64,000 nt of DNA from Youxingia wuxianensis (lineage in GTDB: Bacteria > Bacillota > Clostridia > Oscillospirales > Ruminococcaceae), in NCBI RefSeq assembly GCF_014385085.1, contig NZ_JACRTD010000001.1, positions 310,001-374,000 of the forward strand. Reading direction: 5' to 3'. The position numbers and the translations under genes are program-made. The notes below the pieces were generated by a model, which was not told where the DNA came from, made no database searches, and saw only the letters and a list, made by a program, of their open reading frames with translations. Shown piece after piece: positions 1 through 9,748 of the stretch. The first letter of the stretch is position 1. Every line of letters starts with the position of its first letter.

Positions 1-446
1 TGCATGGGTGCATTGACAATGCAATTCATACCTTTGCCGGTGTGCAACTCCGGCTGGAATGTGCCGCTATGATGAAAGAACAGGGTTATCCAGAACCCAC
101 AGGACAAGCGAAAATCACAAAAGCATACAACTTGCCTTGTGACTATATCCTGCATACGGTTGGCCCGATTGTAGCTCATCGCCCTACCGAGAACGATTGT
201 GAATTGCTTGCAAATTGTTATCAATCCTGTTTGGAACTTGCCGATAAAAATAAAATTAAAACAATCGCATTTTGTTGCATCAGCACAGGTGAGTTTCATT
301 TTCCAAATGAAATGGCAGCTTGTATTGCTGTTGAAACGGTAAGGTCCTACTTAGTGTTACACAAAGATATGTCCGTAGTTTTTAATGTATTCAAAGACGA
401 GGATTTTAAGATATACAATCAACTTTTTTCAAAAATGGATTTATAG
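1..446 (+). CDS. Zinc-type macrodomain protein-ADP-ribose hydrolase, 5' end missing
   Basis: The reading frame is open from base 3 to the stop at 446, so the gene begins upstream of the window and only about 147 residues are visible. The first visible residues read HGCIDNAIHTFAGVQLRLEC, the signature of the zinc-containing macrodomain subclass that removes ADP-ribose from proteins; the H and C at the cut edge are probably zinc ligands. Further on, ITKAYNLPCDYILHTVGPI and FCCISTGEFHFP match the phosphate-binding loops of macrodomains, which bind the distal ribose and pyrophosphate of ADP-ribose. The GTG at 42 is not a real start because conserved sequence lies upstream of it. In some bacteria such enzymes sit with SirTM and lipoylation genes; that context cannot be checked here. 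The family call is firm, the substrate is inferred. Confidence 0.85.
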   Translation, partial: HGCIDNAIHTFAGVQLRLECAAMMKEQGYPEPTGQAKITKAYNLPCDYILHTVGPIVAHRPTENDCELLANCYQSCLELADKNKIKTIAFCCISTGEFHFPNEMAACIAVETVRSYLVLHKDMSVVFNVFKDEDFKIYNQLFSKMDL

Positions 447-485
447 AGGGTGTATTAAAGTTGTCCTTTTTCTTTGGAAAAACAG

Positions 486-527
486 CAAAGAACGGTATAG
501 CCGTTTGGCTGCACCGTTCCTTGTTTT
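486..527 (+). terminator. Intrinsic terminator after the macrodomain gene
   Basis: A hairpin with arms GAACGGT (490-496) and ACCGTTC (513-519), extended outwards past one mismatch by CAAA/TTTG-type pairs, is followed by TTTTAATATTTTC. The loop contains a second small AGCC/GGCT stem. It lies 40 bases past the stop codon. Confidence 0.65.
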
Positions 528-734
528 AATATTTTCTTAATTCACCGCACCATTTTCGGAGATTTTTTCATTTTAGTAAGAGGTAAGTGATAAAAAGTTC
601 CGCATCTACACTCAACCTCCTCATTGTATTTTCTGGGCGTCTTTGCTATAATGAAAAACAATTATACGGTACAGGCAAACCGTGATAAGAGTATGAAGGC
701 GAGAGATTGTCTGTTTTTTCGTATTTGTGAGGGT

Positions 735-763
735 TTGACCGCTTATGCCCCCAATGCTATAAG
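735..763 (+). promoter_or_regulatory. Sigma-A-like promoter for the LOR/SDH gene
   Basis: TTGACC (735-740), 17-bp spacer, TATAAG (758-763) with an extended -10 TGC just before it. A second candidate lies upstream: TTGTAT (624-629), 17 bp, TATAAT (647-652), also with TGC. The non-coding stretch 528-848 holds these promoters and otherwise nothing I recognise; the codons 624-848 that stay open in frame with the gene below have no ribosome binding site. Confidence 0.5.
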
Positions 764-848
764 ACCTGTAAAAGGTTCAGACCGCCTTAAATTATGGCAT
801 AATAAAAACGCTGTTACGGAATTTTTTTATCAATGGAGGAATATTTTT

Positions 849-1943
849 ATGGGCTTTCAGCTTCCAAATTTCAATCATCCGGATTTTACTTTACCGCAGT
901 TTGTTGAATCTCCCCAAGCAAAGCTGGTACCTTCGCCCAAAGATAAAGTAGCTCCGGAACAATATCATGCAACGACTATTTTCCCTGAATATTTTAAGAT
1001 CGGAGGTCAGTGGCTGCTGGCGAAAGAAAGCCGCATGGATTGTGTCGCCGTATATGAAAACGGCGAAATTGTCATTCGGGAGTCCCGCCGCCTCAAACAA
1101 GGCGATTTAGTTGTTATTGGCCGGACAGAAGACGCTTCCGAGGGGATTTATGTCCATACCGCCGGTTTTGCCTCCGAAGATTCAAATCCCTTGGAAACCT
1201 TTGCCTTTCGCCAGGGGAGATCCAGAGAGACCGCTTATTCGAGAGATTACGATTCTCTTTATGAGCTTCTTCGGCACGAAAGAGAACACGGTTACATAAC
1301 CTGGGTGCTTGGTCCGGCCTGCGCTTTTGACCACGATTCCCGCACGGCATTTTCTAAGCTAGTACAAAATGGATATGTCAGCGCTTTGCTGGCAGGAAAT
1401 GCCTTGGCGACCCATGATCTGGAAGCCGCTTATTTAAAAACTGCTTTGGGCCAGGATATTTATACCCAAAAAAGCCAACCCAACGGACATTATAATCATA
1501 TTGATACGATCAACCGAGTTCGGCTGCACGGTTCTATTCCGGCGTTTATAGAAAAAGAGCAGGTAAAAGACGGCATTATCTATAGCTGTGTAAAAAAACA
1601 AGTTCCATTTGTACTGGTGGGATCTATCCGTGACGACGGCCCTCTGCCGGAGGTCTACAGCGACGTTTACGCTGGACAGGACGCCATGAGGCAATGTGTG
1701 AAAAAGTCTACGACTGTGATTTGTATGGCTACAACGCTGCATTCGATTGCCACGGGCAATATGACGCCCTCCTTTCGGGTTCTTCCCGATGGTACGGTGC
1801 GACCAATCTATTATTACTGTGTGGATATTTCCGAGTTTTCTGTCAATAAACTAAAGGATCGGGGTAGCCTGGGGGTTAAAACGATTGTGACCAATGTGCA
1901 GGACTTTGTAGTCAACATCAGCAAAGGATTAGGATTAGAATAA
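849..1943 (+). CDS. LOR/SDH-domain (TIGR00300-type, archaeal-style ornithine cyclodeaminase-like) protein
   Basis: 364 residues. The middle segment ATTIFPEYFKIGGQWLLAKE followed by SRMDC is the conserved LOR/SDH region. The C-terminal half carries the TIGR00300 signatures NGYVSALLAGNALATHDLEA, GHYNHIDTINRVRLHGSI, VPFVLVGSIRDDGPLP and MATTLHSIATGNM. Relatives include the archaeal ornithine cyclodeaminase (ornithine to proline plus ammonia, NAD-dependent) and the C-terminal domain of cyanobacterial ArgZ/AgrE, which lacks homology to the classical mu-crystallin type. The start is ATG 849, seven bases after GGAGGA (835-840); an upstream in-frame GTG/ATG extension has no such site. It stands alone between a promoter and a bidirectional terminator, so neighbours do not tell the substrate. 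Family membership is strong; cyclodeaminase activity is inference. Confidence 0.8.
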   Translation: MGFQLPNFNHPDFTLPQFVESPQAKLVPSPKDKVAPEQYHATTIFPEYFKIGGQWLLAKESRMDCVAVYENGEIVIRESRRLKQGDLVVIGRTEDASEGIYVHTAGFASEDSNPLETFAFRQGRSRETAYSRDYDSLYELLRHEREHGYITWVLGPACAFDHDSRTAFSKLVQNGYVSALLAGNALATHDLEAAYLKTALGQDIYTQKSQPNGHYNHIDTINRVRLHGSIPAFIEKEQVKDGIIYSCVKKQVPFVLVGSIRDDGPLPEVYSDVYAGQDAMRQCVKKSTTVICMATTLHSIATGNMTPSFRVLPDGTVRPIYYYCVDISEFSVNKLKDRGSLGVKTIVTNVQDFVVNISKGLGLE

Positions 1944-1948
1944 AATAA

Positions 1949-1976
1949 AAACGGCCCGCCTTTTGGCGGGCCGTTT
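1949..1976. terminator. Bidirectional terminator between convergent genes
   Basis: Perfect 12-bp stem (arms 1949-1960 and 1965-1976, core ACGGCCCGCC) with a TTTT loop, A-rich on the left and T-rich on the right. It serves the LOR/SDH gene and the minus-strand transporter. Confidence 0.9.
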
Positions 1977-1979
1977 AAT

Positions 1980-3359
1980 TTAAGCTGCACTTGCAAAAAA
2001 CAGATCATAATATCCTTTAAAGAAGATCATCAATACAATTAACGGCAGAATATAAGAGACATATACTCTGGTCCATTTTGGAAATTTAATACCATTTCCC
2101 ATATCCGCTTCCCGCAGGAAGTTTTTCCATCCCCAGCCATACCGGGAAGTACAAAACAGCAAATACACAAGCGAACCCAAAGGAAGCAGATTGTTGCTGA
2201 TAATAAAGTCCTCCAGTACCAGAATATTGGAGCCAGAACCCAGAGGCTGAAAGCTGCTTAATAGATTAAACCCAAGCACACAGGGCAGGGAAAGAAGAAT
2301 GACCAGAAAAATATTGATTATTACCGATTTTTTTCTTGTCCAGCTCCACAGATCCATGCTGAAAGAAATAATATTTTCGAATACGGCGATTACTGTGGAC
2401 ATTGCCGCAAAGGTCATAAAAACAAAAAATAAACTGCCCCATAGCCGCCCGCCTGCCATAGAGTTGAAGATGTTAGGAAGGGTGACAAATACCAGATTAA
2501 AGCCGCTGTCCGGGCGTACGCCGAAGGAAAAGCAGGCAGGGAAGATAATAAGCCCGGACAAAAGAGCCACCATAGTATCCAGAAAAGTAATGCTGATCGC
2601 TTCCCCGGTAAGGGAATGTTTTTTATCAATATAGCTTCCGAAGATTGCCATAGAACCGATACCAATACTTAAAGTAAAAAACGCCTGCCCCATAGCGGCA
2701 AAAACCACAGTACCAATCCCTTGATCTAACATTTTCTGGAAATCAGGCAGAAGATAAAAACGAAGGCCCTGGGAAGCGCCTGGAAGTGTAACCGAACGTA
2801 TCACCAAAATTCCCATAACTAAAAATAGGCTTACCATCATAACTTTTATGATCTTTTCCACTCCGTTTTGAAGCCCCAAGGAACATACCCCAAATCCAAG
2901 AACTACCACAATGATCATAAATAGGGCCATCAGCCCAGGCTGAAGCATCAGAGAATGGAAAACCTCTTCTACCTGCTGGGGGCTTTTCTCTGAAAATTCA
3001 CCCAGAGCCATCTTAAAAAAGTAAATCAGCATCCAGCCGGCAATCGTCGTATAAGACATCATAAGCAGATAATTTCCGATAATAGAGAAATATCCGTGAA
3101 AATGCCATTTGGAACCTTTCGGTTCCAAGATTCGGAAAGAAGTAGCCGCGCTTTTTTGACTGGCCCGGCCTACGGCAAACTCCATTACCATAATCGGCAA
3201 ACCCAAAATGAGCAGAAAGATAAGATAAATTAGGACAAACGCCGCGCCGCCATACTGGCCGGTGATAAAAGGAAATCGATAGACATTTCCTAAGCCAATG
3301 GCGCATCCGGCGGAAATTAACAGAAATCCAAGCCGGGAAGAGAATTTTTCTCTTTGCAA
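1980..3359 (-). CDS. Sodium:neurotransmitter symporter (SNF/NSS) family transporter
   Basis: 459 residues, hydrophobic throughout, with roughly eleven membrane segments. The N-terminus RLGFLLISAGCAIGLGNVYR followed by FPFITGQYGGAAF is the hallmark of the NSS family (LeuT fold), where the broken first helix forms the sodium and substrate sites. Bacterial members take up amino acids or related compounds with sodium. The LPIMVMEFAVGRASQKS stretch after TM2 is also typical. The start ATG at 3357-3359 is preceded on the minus strand by AAAGGGG. It is monocistronic, with its own promoter and a shared terminator. Substrate cannot be read from the sequence; no amino-acid catabolic gene is adjacent except the convergent ornithine-cyclodeaminase-like gene. 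Confidence 0.9.
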   Translation of the reverse strand: MQREKFSSRLGFLLISAGCAIGLGNVYRFPFITGQYGGAAFVLIYLIFLLILGLPIMVMEFAVGRASQKSAATSFRILEPKGSKWHFHGYFSIIGNYLLMMSYTTIAGWMLIYFFKMALGEFSEKSPQQVEEVFHSLMLQPGLMALFMIIVVVLGFGVCSLGLQNGVEKIIKVMMVSLFLVMGILVIRSVTLPGASQGLRFYLLPDFQKMLDQGIGTVVFAAMGQAFFTLSIGIGSMAIFGSYIDKKHSLTGEAISITFLDTMVALLSGLIIFPACFSFGVRPDSGFNLVFVTLPNIFNSMAGGRLWGSLFFVFMTFAAMSTVIAVFENIISFSMDLWSWTRKKSVIINIFLVILLSLPCVLGFNLLSSFQPLGSGSNILVLEDFIISNNLLPLGSLVYLLFCTSRYGWGWKNFLREADMGNGIKFPKWTRVYVSYILPLIVLMIFFKGYYDLFFASAA

Positions 3360-3404
3360 TCTAATAAACCCCTTTCAAAAGCACACAAGCGAACAATAAT
3401 AATC

Positions 3405-3434
3405 ATGATATAATTTTTGTCCAATATTTGTCAA
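3405..3434 (-). promoter_or_regulatory. Promoter for the SNF transporter, overlapped by an inverted repeat
   Basis: On the minus strand TTGACA (3429-3434), 18-bp spacer, TATCAT (3405-3410). An 8-bp inverted repeat TTTTGTCC (3415-3422) and GGACAAAA (3442-3449) straddles the -35 box, a layout that suits a repressor site. Confidence 0.6.
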
Positions 3435-3509
3435 CTTTTACGGACAAAATATATCTAGCCTTTCCTTAGAATAAAATATTATGTGAAATTATGTCAAGGG
3501 GGGCTTTTG

Positions 3510-3806
3510 GTGTATTGTAGAATTAGTGATTTAAAGAATAAATATGTGATCAACGTACGTAACGGCGCGAAAATAGGCTATGTGGGAGATGTGGAAGTGG
3601 ATACTTCTTCTGCTAAAATTATCAGTTTGGTGGTTTACGGAAGGCTGCGATTTTTTGGATTATTTGGAAGAGAAGAAGATGTTACCATCAAATGGGAGGA
3701 TATTGAGGTTATCGGGGAGGATACGATATTAGTAAATCATCCCTTTAGCTCTTACGCTTCCGCTAAAAAAAGCAAGGGATTTTTTGATGTTTTTACAGAG
3801 GATTAA
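3510..3806 (+). CDS. YlmC/YmxH family sporulation protein (PRC-barrel)
   Basis: 98 residues. The pattern ISDLKNKYVINVRNGAKIGY then VGDVEVDTSSAKIISLVVYG is the single PRC-barrel domain of the YlmC/YmxH family, small proteins common in endospore-forming Firmicutes and expressed in sporulation in Bacillus. Biochemical role is unknown. I chose GTG 3510 because AAGGGGGG (3496-3503) lies six bases upstream; the GTG at 3483 has no ribosome binding site. The next gene, rpsB, has its own promoter, so the two are probably separate transcripts. Confidence 0.8.
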   Translation: MYCRISDLKNKYVINVRNGAKIGYVGDVEVDTSSAKIISLVVYGRLRFFGLFGREEDVTIKWEDIEVIGEDTILVNHPFSSYASAKKSKGFFDVFTED

Positions 3807-3845
3807 TTCTCTTACTATTATTTGAAGAAAAATAGAAAAAACCAC

Positions 3846-3874
3846 TTGTAATTTTCTTTAAATTATGGTAGTAT
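3846..3874 (+). promoter_or_regulatory. rpsB: Sigma-A-like promoter for rpsB-tsf
   Basis: TTGTAA (3846-3851), 17-bp spacer, TAGTAT (3869-3874). It leaves an untranslated leader of about 130 bases before rpsB. Confidence 0.6.
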
Positions 3875-3924
3875 ATTACGGCTGGTATGTAATGATTATC
3901 GGCAGAACACACATTTCGCAATTG

Positions 3925-3955
3925 TCTTGCTGGTGTCCTGTATTGAACAGCAGGA
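3925..3955 (+). promoter_or_regulatory. Hairpin in the rpsB leader, possible autoregulatory element
   Basis: Arms TCTTGCTG (3925-3932) and CAGCAGGA (3948-3955) pair over 8 bp with one G-U, enclosing a 15-base loop. Ribosomal protein leaders are often bound by their own product; whether S2 binds here is inference. Confidence 0.4.
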
Positions 3956-4013
3956 TAGCGGGGCGAGCTTAAAGCGAGATGGCGGAAATTAACCGAAAGA
4001 GAGGATTTTTATT

Positions 4014-4775
4014 ATGGGCGTAGTATCAATGAAACAACTTTTGGAGGCGGGTGTTCATTTCGGACATCAGACAAGAAGATGGAACCCTAAAATGGCTCGT
4101 TATATCTTCACTGAGCGAAATGGTATTTATATCATTGACCTCCAGAAAACCGTGAAAAAACTGGATGAAGCGTATATGTTCGTACGCGATCTTGCTGCTG
4201 AAGGCGGAAACGTCCTGTTCGTAGGGACAAAGAAACAGGCTGGCGACAGTGTGAGAGAGGAAGCCCTTCGCGCGGATGCTTACTATGTAAACGCAAGATG
4301 GCTGGGCGGTATGCTCACCAACTTTAAGACGATCCGCCGCAGAATCGATCGTCTGGCTCAGCTGAGAAAGATGGAAGAGGACGGAACTTTTGAACGTCTT
4401 CCCAAGAAGGAAGTAAGCAAACTAAACCTGGAAATCGAAAAATTGGAGAAGTTTTTGGGCGGAATTAAAGATATGAAAAAACTTCCGGCCGCTCTGTTTA
4501 TCGTTGACCCAAGAAAAGAGAAAATTGCCGTTGCAGAAGCGCATAAATTAGGAATTCCCATTGTTGCGATTGTAGATACCAACTGCGATCCGGATGAAAT
4601 TGATTATGTTATCCCTGGCAACGATGATGCGATCCGTGCGGTAAAACTCCTGGCGGCTACTATGGCTGACGCTATTATCGAAGGCAGACAGGGTCAAATG
4701 GGCGCTGCGGAAGCGGAAGCTCAGGCGCAGGAAGAAGCTGCCGCTGAAGCGGAAGAGACTGTGGCTGCGCAGTAA
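4014..4775 (+). CDS. rpsB: 30S ribosomal protein S2
   Basis: 253 residues, the usual length. It starts [20 protein letters not shown], the S2 N-terminal signature, and contains [16 protein letters not shown] and [20 protein letters not shown], the second S2 signature. S2 is assembled late onto the 30S head/body junction and is needed for S1 binding. The last ~25 residues are an Ala/Glu-rich tail of low complexity, common in Firmicutes. ATG 4014 follows AGAGAGGA. It is co-transcribed with tsf, the near-universal pair, with a strong hairpin in the gap. Confidence 0.98.
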   Translation: MGVVSMKQLLEAGVHFGHQTRRWNPKMARYIFTERNGIYIIDLQKTVKKLDEAYMFVRDLAAEGGNVLFVGTKKQAGDSVREEALRADAYYVNARWLGGMLTNFKTIRRRIDRLAQLRKMEEDGTFERLPKKEVSKLNLEIEKLEKFLGGIKDMKKLPAALFIVDPRKEKIAVAEAHKLGIPIVAIVDTNCDPDEIDYVIPGNDDAIRAVKLLAATMADAIIEGRQGQMGAAEAEAQAQEEAAAEAEETVAAQ

Positions 4776-4790
4776 TTTTGAGAGAATTTT

Positions 4791-4826
4791 TGCAGTATGC
4801 CGTGCCCTTTCGTGCGGCATACTGTA
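4791..4826 (+). other. Strong hairpin between rpsB and tsf
   Basis: 12-bp perfect stem: TGCAGTATGCCG (4791-4802) and CGGCATACTGTA (4815-4826). No U-tract follows, so it is more likely an mRNA stability or partial attenuation element that tunes the S2 to EF-Ts ratio than a full terminator. Confidence 0.6.
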
Positions 4827-4879
4827 CTTATGCTATGGAATAATAAAATATCAAATGAAAAAATAGGAGGATACGAATT

Positions 4880-5800
4880 ATGGCATTTACCGCTAAAGAC
4901 GTACAGGCCCTCAGAGAAAGAACCGGCTGCGGCATGATGGAGTGTAAAAAAGCGCTTACAGAAACCGACGGCGATATGGATAAAGCTATTGAAGTCCTCA
5001 GAGAAAAAGGACTGGCTGCCGCTGCGAAAAAATCTGGCAGAATCGCTGCAGAAGGTATTGTATTGGCAATGGTTGACGACGCAACAAAAGTTGGCGTTGT
5101 TATCGAAGTAAACTCGGAAACCGATTTTGTTGCGAAAAACAATGAATTTGTTAAATTCGTAGAAGCTTGTGCAAAAACAGTTGCGGCCAATAAGCCTGCT
5201 TCTGTAGAAGCTTTGATGGATATGCAGGCGGTTGGTCTGGGGATGACCGTTGCGGAAGCCCTTAGAGAAAAAATTCTGACCATCGGTGAAAACATGAAGA
5301 TCCGCCGCTTTACATTTGCGGAGGGTACGGTTTGCACTTATGTTCATGGGGGCGGCCGTATTGGCGTTATGGTAATGTTTGATACCGATTTGGCGGGCAA
5401 AGCGGAATTTGAAGCTTATGCAAAGGACATTGCGATGCAGGTTGCGGCTGTAATGCCTTCCTACCTGGATGAAGCTTCTGTGCCGGCGGAAGTGATTGAA
5501 AAAGAAAAAGAAATTCTGAAAGCACAGATCGCCAACGATGAAAAACTGAAAAATAAACCGGCACAGATTATTGAAAAAATGGTTGACGGCAGAATTGGCA
5601 AATTTTATAAAGAAAACTGCCTGATGGATCAAGCCTTTATTAAAGACGGTGAAATCAGTGTTGCGAAATACACTGAAAATACTGCGAAAGAACTGGGCGG
5701 TTCCATTAAAGTTACCGGATTTGTACGCTATGAAAAAGGGGAAGGCCTGGAGAAAAAAGAAGACAACTTCGCTGAAGAAGTTGCCAGCATGATGAAATAA
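4880..5800 (+). CDS. tsf: Translation elongation factor Ts
   Basis: 306 residues. Begins with the UBA-like N-terminal domain (MAFTAKDVQALRERTGCGMM, then ECKKALTETDGD) and carries the core signature VNSETDFVAKNNEF near residue 78. EF-Ts catalyses GDP release from EF-Tu in the cytoplasm. The ATG follows AGGAGG at about 4866-4871. A Glu/Lys-rich C-terminus ends just before a rho-independent terminator, so rpsB-tsf forms a two-gene operon. In many Firmicutes pyrH and frr follow directly; here a convergent glpK intervenes. Confidence 0.98.
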   Translation: MAFTAKDVQALRERTGCGMMECKKALTETDGDMDKAIEVLREKGLAAAAKKSGRIAAEGIVLAMVDDATKVGVVIEVNSETDFVAKNNEFVKFVEACAKTVAANKPASVEALMDMQAVGLGMTVAEALREKILTIGENMKIRRFTFAEGTVCTYVHGGGRIGVMVMFDTDLAGKAEFEAYAKDIAMQVAAVMPSYLDEASVPAEVIEKEKEILKAQIANDEKLKNKPAQIIEKMVDGRIGKFYKENCLMDQAFIKDGEISVAKYTENTAKELGGSIKVTGFVRYEKGEGLEKKEDNFAEEVASMMK

Positions 5801-5875
5801 GAATTTCTCACAACCCTTTGATTGGAAGTAAACTGTGTGTACAGAGAAGTTATAGATTAATATATACGACGAAAA

Positions 5876-5910
5876 CAGCGCCGAAACCTAAAGGTTTTGG
5901 CGCTGCTTTT

Positions 5911-5912
<2 letters not shown>
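5876..5912. terminator. Terminator after tsf, shared with convergent glpK
   Basis: 13-bp stem CAGCGCCGAAACC (5876-5888) / GGTTTTGGCGCTG (5893-5905) with one G-U, TAAA loop and CTTTTTT tail; A-run on the other side. The glpK stop codon touches its T-run. Confidence 0.9.
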
Positions 5913-7449
<1,537 letters not shown>

Positions 7450-7529
7450 TTACTGTTTTGGACAGCCAAAAGACAAAAATTGATACTTTTCTCAATTGTG
7501 TAAATTTAGTTAAACTTAAGGCAATACCC

Positions 7530-7558
7530 TTTACTTTAAAGGGCTGTTATTGTAAAAT
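7530..7558 (+). promoter_or_regulatory. Promoter for the pyrH-frr-uppS operon
   Basis: TTTACT (7530-7535), 17-bp spacer, TAAAAT (7553-7558) in the 236-base gap between divergent glpK and pyrH. A small CCCTTT/AAAGGG stem (7527-7543) overlaps it. The rest of the gap shows nothing I recognise. Confidence 0.5.
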
Positions 7559-7643
7559 ATATATGTATGTAACCAAGAGCCGGCAGGTAAAAACAGGTGT
7601 TTTTCGTGATCGGTTTAAAATTAAATATGTTGGAGGTAGCTTT

Positions 7644-8354
7644 ATGCCACTGGAGTATAAGCGGGTGCTTTTAAAGTTGAGCGGGGAAGCGCTCGCCGGC
7701 GATAAGAAATTTGGGTTGGATTATGATATTGTTACCGATATCTGTAAAAGCCTCAAGAAATGCGTGGCGCTTGGCGCTCAGATTGGTATTGTAGTAGGCG
7801 GAGGGAACTTTTTTCGGGGCAGGTCCAGTCTGCAGATGGACAGGGCCCGCGCGGACCATATGGGAATGCTTGCAACCGTCATGAACTCCCTGGCGATTGC
7901 CGACGGATTAGAGGCTCAACAGGTTCCTGTAAGGGTGCAGACAGCGATTACTATGCAGCAGATCGCGGAACCTTATATTCGCAACCGGGCGATCCGGCAT
8001 CTGGAAAAGGGAAGAGTAGTGGTGTTTGGCTGCGGTACCGGCAATCCTTATTTCTCTACGGATACGGCGTCCTCTCTAAGAGCGGCGGAGATTGACGCGG
8101 ATATCATTTTAAAAGCTACTATGGTGGACGGTGTGTATGACTGCGACCCTAACAAATATTCTAATGCGGTAAAATATGAGAAGGTATCCTTTCAGGAGGT
8201 GTTAGAAAAAGGGCTGGGCGTAATGGACAGCACCGCTGCTGCGATGTGCAGGGATAATAAAATTCCAGTGCTGGTGTTTAGTCTTGCCGATCCGGACAAT
8301 ATTCTGCGGGCAATAAAAGGTGAAAAAATTGGTACAATAGTAAAGGAGGATTAA
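7644..8354 (+). CDS. pyrH: UMP kinase
   Basis: 236 residues, bacterial hexameric UMP kinase of the amino acid kinase fold. It makes UDP from [23 protein letters not shown] is the N-terminal phosphate-binding signature, GGGNFFRGR the glycine loop, [20 protein letters not shown] the dimer/UMP region, and [20 protein letters not shown] the ATP/UMP site. ATG 7644 follows GGAGGT (7632-7637); the open frame upstream to 7458 has no such site. It is coupled to frr, five bases on, in the classic pyrH-frr pair. Confidence 0.97.
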   Translation: MPLEYKRVLLKLSGEALAGDKKFGLDYDIVTDICKSLKKCVALGAQIGIVVGGGNFFRGRSSLQMDRARADHMGMLATVMNSLAIADGLEAQQVPVRVQTAITMQQIAEPYIRNRAIRHLEKGRVVVFGCGTGNPYFSTDTASSLRAAEIDADIILKATMVDGVYDCDPNKYSNAVKYEKVSFQEVLEKGLGVMDSTAAAMCRDNKIPVLVFSLADPDNILRAIKGEKIGTIVKED

Positions 8355-8359
8355 TCTCA

Positions 8360-8914
8360 ATGAATGAGCTTATAAAAACTTATCAGTCCAAAATGGAAAA
8401 AACCGTTTCTGTACTTTCCGAAGAGTATGCCAGTATCCGTGCAGGCAGAGCGAATCCTGCTGTATTGGATAAAGTGATGGTAGATTATTATGGTACCCCC
8501 ACCCCCATTCAATCGATGGCGGCAGTTTCTGTATCCGAAGCTCGTATCCTTGTGATTCAGCCGTGGGACAAATCCACTTTAGGACCGATTCAAAAAGCAA
8601 TTCAGGCCTCGGATATAGGGATTAATCCCCAAAACGATGGAACGGTTATTCGTATTGTATTCCCGCAGCTGACAGAAGAACGTAGAAAAGAGATATGCAA
8701 AAGTGTGCGAAAACAGGCGGAAGAATCAAAAGTTGCGATCCGCTCTATTCGCCGGGATGCCAACGAAAAACTTAAGGCCATGAAAAAGAGCAGCGAAATT
8801 ACAGAAGATGATCAAAAACAGTTGGAAAAAGAAGTGCAGGATTTGACGGATAAATACTGCAAAAATATAGATGACACTGCCGCGAAAAAGGAAAAGGAGA
8901 TCCTCGAGATTTAA
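8360..8914 (+). CDS. frr: Ribosome recycling factor
   Basis: 184 residues, normal length. Matches the RRF triple-helix bundle: SVLSEEYASIRAGRANPAVL near the start, the small beta domain around YYGTPTPIQSMAAVSVSEAR, and TEERRKEICKSVRKQAEESK then VAIRSIRRDANEKLK in the long helix. RRF with EF-G splits post-termination ribosomes. AAAGGAGG overlaps the pyrH stop and sits ten bases before the ATG. Confidence 0.97.
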   Translation: MNELIKTYQSKMEKTVSVLSEEYASIRAGRANPAVLDKVMVDYYGTPTPIQSMAAVSVSEARILVIQPWDKSTLGPIQKAIQASDIGINPQNDGTVIRIVFPQLTEERRKEICKSVRKQAEESKVAIRSIRRDANEKLKAMKKSSEITEDDQKQLEKEVQDLTDKYCKNIDDTAAKKEKEILEI

Positions 8915-8939
8915 TTAGCGGCAGGCAGGAGGTTTCGGG

Positions 8940-9668
8940 TTGGTATATCAAAGAGTAGAAGATATTCCAAAGGAAAAATTGCCTGTCCATATTGGGCTGA
9001 TTATGGACGGAAATGGAAGATGGGCGGCGGTGCGGGGACTTCCCCGCAATGCCGGCCATAAAAAAGGTACGGATACCTTTGGTAAGCTGATGAAGCATTG
9101 CCGGGAAATCGGGATTAAATATGTAACGGTATATGCCTTTTCTACAGAAAACTGGAAACGCCCAAAAGAAGAGGTAGACGCATTGATGGGCCTTCTGCGA
9201 AATTATCTGGAAGATACCTTCAAACATCAGGAAGAAGACGCGCGGATTTGCTTTTTGGGAGATCGGGAGCCTTTAAGCGAGGATATCAAACAGAAAATCC
9301 AAAAAGTGGAAGAAGCAAGCAGGAGAAATACCGCCATTACTATTAATATTGCTCTCAACTATGGTGGGCGGGACGAAATTGTTCATGCGGTGAAGGCGTT
9401 GGCGCATAAGTGTATGCAAGGGGAGCTTTCTTTGGGGCAGATTGATGAAGAGATGGTTTCTAATCACCTGTATACTGCGGGACAGCCGGACCCAGACTTA
9501 ATTATCCGTCCCAGCGGAGAATACCGTTTATCCAACTTTTTAACGTGGCAATCGGCCTATTCAGAGTTGGTATTTTTAAATGTATTGTGGCCGGATTTTA
9601 CGCCGGCGGATTTAGATATGGCGATTTTAGAATATGAAAAACGAGACCGCAGGTTTGGCGGCATTTAA
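8940..9668 (+). CDS. uppS: Isoprenyl transferase (undecaprenyl diphosphate synthase)
   Basis: 242 residues, cis-prenyltransferase family. It condenses isopentenyl diphosphate onto farnesyl diphosphate to give C55-PP, the lipid carrier for cell-wall synthesis. Seen: HIGLIMDGNGRWA with the catalytic Asp23, the FSTENWKRPKEE motif, and RPSGEYRLSNFLTWQSAYSE then LVFLNVLWPDF near the C-terminus. Start is TTG 8940, seven bases after AGGAGG (8928-8933). It is followed by cdsA and dxr, an arrangement seen widely in bacteria. Confidence 0.96.
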   Translation: MVYQRVEDIPKEKLPVHIGLIMDGNGRWAAVRGLPRNAGHKKGTDTFGKLMKHCREIGIKYVTVYAFSTENWKRPKEEVDALMGLLRNYLEDTFKHQEEDARICFLGDREPLSEDIKQKIQKVEEASRRNTAITINIALNYGGRDEIVHAVKALAHKCMQGELSLGQIDEEMVSNHLYTAGQPDPDLIIRPSGEYRLSNFLTWQSAYSELVFLNVLWPDFTPADLDMAILEYEKRDRRFGGI

Positions 9669-9748
9669 AAAGAAAAACAGTTCTCATCCTTCCGCACGGT
9701 ATGAGAAAGACGCTATTATTTTACTGTGCGGCGGAATGGAGTTTTATT

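Noticed and set aside
528..848. Riboswitch or small gene before the LOR/SDH gene
   Set aside because: No known aptamer pattern or ribosome binding site; only promoter-like sequences are supportable.
4721..5632. Minus-strand open frame of 303 codons opposite tsf
   Set aside because: Antisense shadow of a conserved gene, of low-complexity composition, with no ribosome binding site or family signature.
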